Shown: in pieces, positions 57,935 to 64,000 of the stretch
How positions within the stretch are numbered: position 1 is the first letter of the stretch
Layout of the letters: the number at the start of each line of letters is the position of its first letter
Assembly (NCBI GenBank): GCA_011800155.1
Contig: JAALGH010000011.1
Span: 806,001-870,000, forward strand
Source of the DNA: Flammulina velutipes
Lineage: Eukaryota > Basidiomycota > Agaricomycetes > Agaricales > Physalacriaceae
DNA length: 64,000 nucleotides
Direction: 5' to 3'
The notes under the pieces: generated by a model
What the model was told of the DNA's origin: nothing
The model's database searches: none
Seen by the model: the letters and a program-made list of their open reading frames with translations, nothing else
Program-made: the position numbers and the translations under genes

Positions 57935-59197
57935 CTAGTTATTGAAAGCAGAAGCTCGATCCATATGTACTTTCAAAAAGCTAAAGACCTCTGGGAAAGA
58001 AAATGTAGAAAATCCAATGTAGGTCTTGTAATAAAGGGACAAGGGCAAGCAATTCAAACGAACATCATTTAAGAATCGCTCCGCGTCCTCATCCGAGCCA
58101 AGCAGTTCACGTCCTAGTGCCAGCATTTCTTGCGGGATCACACCAAAAGCATGCCCTATGACGCCGTCGTATGTTCGATCGTCACACACCTTCTCGAGAA
58201 ACACACGACTATAGGAATCTTCAAACACCCAGGTTGGCGAAGCATCAACGGGCAGTCCCAGAATACACCCTCCAGCGATAACGTTCTTCCGCATGCCCAT
58301 GGTGATGACCTCGTCCAGATACTGATGTAGAATCTGGTATATCTCGTGGATGTTGTCGAGTGAAGAGCGTACCAACGCATCGTCGTAGTTGTCTACAAAT
58401 AGTAACACCTTGAGGCCTTTTTCCCTCAACAATTCCTAGATACTCGATTTTGAATATCATCTCAGAAAGGAGACATAGAACTGCTCACAACGAGGAACAT
58501 GAAAGTCATACTAGCCGTTGGCGAGACGTATTGAAGCAGCTTCTTGATAGGCATGTCGAAAAGGTGCCGGTATCGATGAAGAAAGGCTATGAAGACAGAG
58601 TTCATTTCGGAATCGAAGATAACCCGGAGGGCTTTTGGATCGGGGTCGAAATGGCTGAAATCAAAACGAAGGCAGAGCAGGACATCGTCTAGAGGAGGCG
58701 ACGACGTGACGACGTCTGGAAAAAGGGCGCGAAAGGAGTCATCTTGGATGTGATCCAGCTGAAATTCCGCCATGTCGATGAAAGTCGTCTTCCCGTAGCC
58801 AGGCGAGCGCCTAATCAAAGGAAGCCGTCTGGAGACCGGTTGGCATGAGAGCAAGCAGATCTGTTGGGTCAAGTATAGCTTGTTGATCCATATGCACCCG
58901 GGGTTTTTGACGGATCGCAAGAATGGCCATTTTTCAGAAGCAAGAGGCAGCTGGAGTCGAGATGGGAATAGGGGTGAAGGATACCGCACATAGAAGACGT
59001 ACGGTTGCTTCACTGCTAGTATTCTTGTACAGCCAACGTCCTTTTGCACATGGTAATCCTTTGTCTGCGCTTGTGTCGTCGACGTTTAGGCGAACAAGGA
59101 GATCGCAGAGTGGTTCACCGGGAGTAGTAGCATTGACCATCGTGGGCGACCTTTGCGTCGCTCCCAGCGTTAAATCTGGATCCTGTTTAGTCTCCAT
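57935..59197 (-). CDS. AAA-ATPase-like P-loop protein
   Basis: This P-loop NTPase resembles the fungal 'AAA-ATPase-like' domain proteins (PF09820 type, often linked to PD-(D/E)XK nucleases in other organisms); its role is unknown. Three exons with phase-0 junctions (59197-59003, 58950-58492, 58435-57935) give 384 residues. The start of the domain reads CIWINKLYLTQQICLL, followed by the Walker A-like LPLIRRSPGYGKTTFIDM. A hydrophobic strand with two acids, VLLFVDNYDDAL, fits Walker B. FDFSHFDPDPKALRVIFD lies between them. The C-terminal part (GCILGLPVDAS, YDGVIGHAFGVIPQEM) resembles the segment that follows the ATPase in this family. No nuclease motif is visible. All frames are intact, so it is probably expressed. 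Confidence 0.65.
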
Positions 59198-59798
59198 AGC
59201 AATGACAGCTCAAGATCTCACGTTCGAACTGTGCAGGATGTGGTACGATCCTCGAAGGCCTGAAATGGTCCGAATTGATGGCATCACGATGGAAATTCAA
59301 ACAACGTTTTAACCAACTTTTCCATGTCTGTCATCGATGCTCACAATCCTGATCACCTCGCCTTCACTGCATACACTTTTTCAAAGATCGCCCGATAATC
59401 TCTCCCTCGACAATCTATCATGTAAGTCTTAGAGAGGCGGTGGTGGTCTGATTAGTATGGTTCTGATACCCAACCAGATACCATGGATGATATGAAAATG
59501 CTACTAAACAAACTTGAGGACAGGCTAATTGCTGAGTAGGAGGTGAACCAATGTAGGCTAGATAGCGCTCTGTATACTTCTGTATAACACTGACTCATGA
59601 GGCCTCGAGGGAAATGACGATGAAATATTAGCCCTCTGGCCTTCTACTTATAAAATTTACCGGCGCACTATCGCTTCAGTCGTAGTATGAACAACATCGC
59701 GCCTTTTGGGCTTTCGATTTCTTTCTTGCTCTCCACTGACCTGTTGTAACAACGATTCATATTGGATTCAACGTTCAAAGACTGATTGGGTGCGATAA
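59198..59798. other. intergenic, promoter of AAA-like gene and 3' flank of AA9
   Basis: A TATAAAAT element lies at 59649-59656 on the plus strand with an ATG 40 bp later, but the frame there is only 20 codons. No gene is called. Confidence 0.45.
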
Positions 59799-61053
59799 CT
59801 ATCCGACATTCGGGACTACTGTCGGAACGGTGGAAGGCTGTAAGGCTGTGTTCCAGGTCGCAGTCGTCGGGTATGCAGTCGTCGCCACAGCCGCGACAGT
59901 CGTGCCGTACGGCGAAGGGCCCGGGACTAGTGGTATTATTCTCAGTTGGGCATTGACTAGTTAACCACTGGCATGGTACGCACCAACATAGGTAGTAAGG
60001 TCAGTGTGGATGTTGACAAGGATGCCGGGATCGTTAGAACGGTAGGCGCCGGGGAACCTGACAGTAGGAGGGTTCGCAGACCCACCACCGCTGACCTAAA
60101 GAAGTTAACAACAACACTCGTCAGTTTCCCGATATGTGCCACTAGAGATTTGAACCGTACCCTAACTTGGTAGCAAGCAGGATAGAACCTTGCGACAAAC
60201 AGTCAGGTGCGGGGTAGTATTCCGAGGAAAGGAGAAACTCACTGAGCACCTCCCTGGCCACCTGCGGTGTGCAGAGCTATGAACCTTCTTTCAATGCATT
60301 GCCCAATTAGCGGTTAGGCGAATTGAGAACTGACCAATAACTTCGGCACGGATCAAGTAGTCACCAGGAGCAATGTCTTGTGGGACACGGAACGTGTAGT
60401 GGCCACAGTTATCGTTCAAAACCTCTGTAGCATCTTGAACAACTCCGTTCGTGACCGTATAGTAAAGAACGACTTACGGACGCCAAAGTAATCGGGATTG
60501 TTGGACACCAAACCGCTCTGCGCTACTTTGAACCATGAGGCGCTTGCGCCATCAGCGGTAGCAGCATTGGAAACTTTGGCCATGTAGACCTATGGTCAGT
60601 TTTAGACAAAACACTAAGACAATCAATGAGAGATGAGACGCACAATGACAGGACCGTAGTGCTGACCGCCGATGGCTTCGTTCCTGCAAGAACGATCCCC
60701 AGGTTGCTGATGCATCTCAACAGTAACTTCACCGCCCGCTAAACGATCCCATGCTTTAGTATCGCAGCACTTTTTCGCTGCATAAAGACTCACCTTTGAC
60801 AGGACAAACACCAGAGGTAGCTGCAGCCCCGGCGTTACAGGCAATAGCCTACCACCTAGTCAGTTCATCGCTCTCTCTAAACACATATCTGGCAACATAC
60901 GGCACTGTTAACGTCTGTCACAGGCGAGTTGCTCGGAACCTTGCGAACGCAAGACGAGCCAGCATCGACGTCTCCAATCCAGAGCTGCTGGAACGTCGCA
61001 TGACTGGCAACGCTAGCGATGAAAGAGGCAGTGATTGCGAATGACAACAACAT
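59799..61053 (-). CDS. AA9 lytic polysaccharide monooxygenase
   Basis: This is a secreted copper enzyme that oxidatively cleaves cellulose or related glucans. After the signal peptide ([17 protein letters not shown]) the mature protein starts with His (HATFQQLW), the first copper ligand. The second His lies in [15 protein letters not shown]. The buried Gln and axial Tyr fit [15 protein letters not shown]. Other family blocks are [33 protein letters not shown] and [17 protein letters not shown]. Several short introns are present. One form stops at 59963-59961 after YVGAYHASG. Splicing a 39-nt intron (about 59922-59960) instead gives VPGPSPYGT and a Thr/Ala/Pro-rich tail ending VVPNVG at 59801-59799. 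The tail has coding composition and the proline motif fits AA9 C-termini, so the long form is preferred. No CBM1 is present. Confidence 0.85.
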
Positions 61054-61504
61054 TTCGTGCGGGGTGACAAAATGCTTGAGGAAGAAAGCGTGTATTGTTC
61101 TCCGTCTTTAAAAGGTTTGGAGTGGATGAAGAAAGTCCGGTACCTAACCAAACTGCAGCGCGAAGCCTACTCCAACATACCGAGATCTGTACTGTAGATG
61201 CCAAATATTCGGAAAAATGCGTATTCACCGACAGACTATCTGGATTGTCGGAGAAAGAGCCTGAAGTTGGTTGAAGAAACCCGGAATAGTTCCGACAAGG
61301 ACTGTCAGAAGAGGATGGATTAGCATGCTGACACATTTCATGAAAAGTACAAATAGATGAGATCTAGTACGTGCAACAGTAAACGGTCGCCAGGAAATAA
61401 TGCGAGTCCATCAGTGCTGAAAGAAAATCGCATACCGCCTACATCTGCACAAGGGTTGTTAAATATGGAGAAATAATGAGAAAGCAGGAAAAACTTGGTT
61501 ATTC

Positions 61505-63106
61505 TTAAGGATTCCCGCTGGCTTTACGGGTGCGGACCACCTTGTTGCGCAATGCTTTCTCCTTGAGCTCATTCTCTCTCTGCTCCAGCTCCGCTTTCGC
61601 TTTGGCCTAATCACCAGGTCAGTGTGTTGTACATATCTGGACAAGACACTTACTGACCGCGTCATCCTCTTGGTCCCATTTGCCCCGTTTCTTCTCAGCC
61701 TCGGCGGCTTGGCCTTTGATCTTAAATCCAGGCTGGGAATCAACCTCCATTGGTTGCCCAGGACTTGGACTCCTGCTGATACTTGGACTATCACGCCGAC
61801 CGCGCCTGGCACCACGATCAGGACTCATGCTCCTTCGGCGAGGCGGCGTTCTGGACCGAGATCTTGAGTGGGATGGGCTTCGTCGACTACGACGAGGAGG
61901 TGGTGACATGCTTCTGCGGGGGCTGCGCCTCTTGTAGCCACGAGGTGGAGACCTCGAGCGGCTCACAGAAGAGTGAGAAAGACGTCGTCTTCTGGTAGGA
62001 GGGCTACGACTCGTTCGTCCTTTATGACGGCGTTGAGGCGGTGGAGTGGGCGACGGAGATCGAGGGCGGCGACGAGACGGTGGTGGTGGCGAACGGGAGC
62101 CCGAAGGTGACAGACGACGTCTGGGAGGCGAACCGTTGTTGTATGATGGTGATCTCCGCCTCGGCTTCCGGTCTGGAGAGCGATTACGAGGCGAGCTCGC
62201 GACAGACGACGGTGTGCGAGATCGACGTCTGCCTGGTGGTGTCCGAGAACGGGAACGAGAACGCCGTCTTGGTGGAGAGCGAGAGAAACGACGACGAGAC
62301 TATGGAAATGTCAGAAAACTCTTAAAGAATAGATTTTCGCACGCACTCCGCCAGGAGGAGGGGGACCGCCACCACGGCCACCCCATCCACCATCCCTCGA
62401 CCGTGGCGGTCCATCATCGAAGCCGCCTCGACCACCGCCTCTGCCAGATCCTCGACCTCGACCGCGTCCTCTTCCTCGTCCCCGATCCATCTCCCTGATT
62501 TCGTCCAACCGAGAGCGCCTGTCCCGTTCGTCGAACGCACGCGAATCTTTTTCGCGCGCACGTCGCATTTCTTCCTTCTTCTCTTCGATGAATGTCCGCG
62601 GAACGCCAGCCAAGTCGGTCTGAGCTTCAATCAGGAGTTTCCAGAGGGCTGTCATAAACGCAGGCGTGTCCTTCGTCAGGAAACCAGTCAGCTTAATTTG
62701 CATCTTCCGCGGGTCGGGAGACTGCATTCTAGTAAGAAGGATGTCACAGAAAGGATTGAGGAACATACGCGGTCCTGCTCATCCTCTAGTAACCCCATAG
62801 CATACTCAATAACAATTTCGTCCTCAAATCCGACCAGTTCAGTAATCTTCTTGACAATCCAAGGCCTGATAACGTTCAAGTTCACTTTCCGCATGTCAAC
62901 CTGCAAGCGCATAAGCGAGAATACCAGGTAAAACATACAAACATACCTTCTTCTCAAACTCCGGCGGAAACTTGAGGCTTTTCAACAGTTTCTTTTCCTT
63001 GTCAGAAAACCGAGTGTCCTGGTCAGCAGAAGTGCCTTTGAAGAAGCCTGTGTTGCTATTAGCATCCTGTATACGTCTTGCAAAGAGCCATACCAGCGTC
63101 AGCCAT
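61505..63106 (-). CDS. SRRM1: SRRM1-type splicing coactivator (PWI + RS)
   Basis: This nuclear splicing coactivator and exon-junction-associated protein is orthologous to SRm160/SRRM1. The start is at 63106-63104. Splicing to an acceptor ending at 63050 gives MADAGFFKGTSADQDTRFSD, nearly the family consensus. The PWI domain follows (KVDMRKVNLNVIRPWIVKKI, TELVGFEDEIVIEYAMGLLE). After it come a charged helix (FIEEKKEEMRRAREKD), an RGG-rich stretch (RGRGRGRGRGRGSGRGGGRG) and a long RS domain with many Arg-Ser-Pro repeats (RRSPRRSMSPPPRRSRRSPS). The C-terminus ends KALRNKVVRTRKASGNP. A few introns are present. The gene appears intact and is divergent from the TMEM53-like gene across 311 bp. Confidence 0.92.
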
Positions 63107-63417
63107 GATGGAAGGAAAGACGAACGAGATACACTTATGGTTAGGGTTTATTTAGACGAACTAATATTCCCACGGGGGTCTATAATCTTTTCCGCTTACG
63201 CCCACGACTCGTGTTCTTCGTGTCTTGCTGCTTTGAAGCCTTGTCGGGCTCATACCTTCAAAATCGATTGCTACTCTCATCAGCCAGAAAGGCTGTCTCG
63301 GGTAGCGCTACCCCATTGCCGGCCCCGTCGGCAGTGACCAACGGTCCAACGGATATCCGCTGGCCGCTTTTCAGTTAAATACCAAGCTGTCACTGTTTCG
63401 TTCATCTCTTAGAAATC
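63107..63417. promoter_or_regulatory. short divergent promoter
   Basis: 311 bp separate the starts of SRRM1 and the TMEM53-like gene. A TTAAATA-like element lies near 63375 on the plus strand. Nothing else was recognised. Confidence 0.45.
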
Positions 63418-64000
63418 ATGTCATCAACTCCCAACGACAATGAGTTCACCAAACTTGGCAGCTTCGTGTACCTCCGTAGGCCCACACAACCTGTAAAAGA
63501 TGACAATGCACCCAAGTATGTCTTTCTCCTATTCGGCTACCAAGTACGCTACTTACTGTTGACAGTATAATCATAGTCTTCGGATGGAGTGAGAGCACGT
63601 CCATTTACACTACTTTCAGGCACTAAATATTGTACAGTGGGGGCCCAGTTGCGTCACATCCACAAGTACACTCAGGTATACGAACAAATGTACCCCGGCG
63701 CGACCCAGATCGTTATCATGAGCGCGCCCCACTTCTTTTGGAGCTCAGAAAAAACACTCGTGCGCCGCCCCGACCAGAGACCATACGACACCTTCTGACT
63801 GACGCCACAGATCAAAGCCATCACCCCCGCCGTAGAAACCCTAGAGGCGCTGGGTATTATTCCGGGCCAGTCTACCACAGTCTCCGACCCTATACCCAGG
63901 ATACTGGCACATGCATTCTCAAACGGTAGCGTTGTTCAACATCAGCAAGGACTCTAAATCTCACGTCTCATACTAGGCGGTTCCTACAATATGATCACAC
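63418..64000 (+). CDS. TMEM53/DUF829 (PaxU-like) protein, 3' end beyond window
   Basis: This alpha/beta-hydrolase-fold protein is of the DUF829/TMEM53 family, which includes PaxU of fungal indole-diterpene clusters; its biochemical role is unknown. Five exons are visible: 63418-63515, about 63566-63587, about 63639-63750, about 63812-63927 and the start of the next at about 63978. The core motif NIIIVFGWMGAQLRHIHKY is rebuilt across two introns, followed by YEQMYPGATQIVIMSA, FFWSSEKTL and IKAITPAVETLEALG, then HAFSNGGSYNM at the window edge, where the family has its Ser/Gly nucleophile-elbow-like turn. It has no signal peptide. The window cuts the gene at roughly half its usual length. Confidence 0.8.

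Noticed and set aside
59649..59740. Small gene after the TATAAAAT element at 59649
   Set aside because: The ATG frame has 20 codons and no convincing splice continuation; the sequence further on is the AA9 tail on the other strand.
62046..62498. A 150-codon Arg/Gly/Glu-rich plus-strand frame
   Set aside because: It is the antisense of the RS/RGG repeats of SRRM1, whose low complexity keeps other frames open.
1..64000. CRISPR arrays, bacterial operons, tRNA or rRNA genes
   Set aside because: No repeat-spacer pattern or cloverleaf was recognised; the dense spliceosomal introns show a eukaryotic genome.

Overview
The window is nuclear DNA of a basidiomycete fungus, most probably an Agaricomycete (mushroom-forming). 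Genes are dense and on both strands. Almost every gene is cut by introns of about 48-60 nt with GT...AG ends, and several carry micro-exons. The gene content fits this group: a fungal sesquiterpene-type synthase, three P450s, an AA9 lytic polysaccharide monooxygenase, a DUF6534 membrane protein, an AIM9-type kinase-fold protein and expanded F-box/LRR-like families. Gene models were assembled by eye from protein-family logic and splice signals, so the outer ends of most CDS entries are firmer than some inner junctions.

Layout. 0-5 kb: a 3'-truncated LRR-like gene on the minus strand, an LSM14/Scd6 translation repressor, a small membrane protein and a divergent HNH-like protein. 5.2-11.6 kb: an ABCC/MRP-type ABC transporter with about 29 exons, including exons of 1, 7 and 15 nt and one GC-AG intron. 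12.3-17.5 kb: an F-box-like gene, a truncated minus-strand gene and two tandem paralogs of the gene at the left edge. 17.6-32.9 kb: a probable terpenoid biosynthetic gene cluster with an SDR, a class I terpene synthase, a secreted FAD-linked oxidase, two divergently transcribed P450s and a pyruvate-decarboxylase-like ThDP enzyme. 32.9-39.3 kb: an F-box protein, 2-oxoglutarate dehydrogenase E1 and a second F-box-like gene. 39.4-40.0 kb: a 590-bp MITE with TIRs and a TA target duplication. 40.7-50.7 kb: a secreted GH88-type hydrolase, the actin regulator AIP1, a third P450, a frameshifted fragment and an AIM9-like protein. 51.3-64 kb: a DUF6534 protein, a GH3 beta-glucosidase, an AAA-ATPase-like P-loop protein, an AA9 LPMO with a Thr/Pro-rich tail, the SRRM1 splicing factor and the start of a TMEM53/DUF829 gene.

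Working together. In the cluster the synthase would make a terpene skeleton, the P450s, FAD oxidase and SDR would oxidise it, and the ThDP enzyme could act on a 2-oxo acid. The ABCC transporter lies 6 kb away and might export the product, but nothing in the sequence links it directly. GH3, GH88 and AA9 are plant- or polysaccharide-degrading functions. LSM14, OGDH, AIP1 and SRRM1 are ordinary housekeeping genes between which the accessory genes sit.
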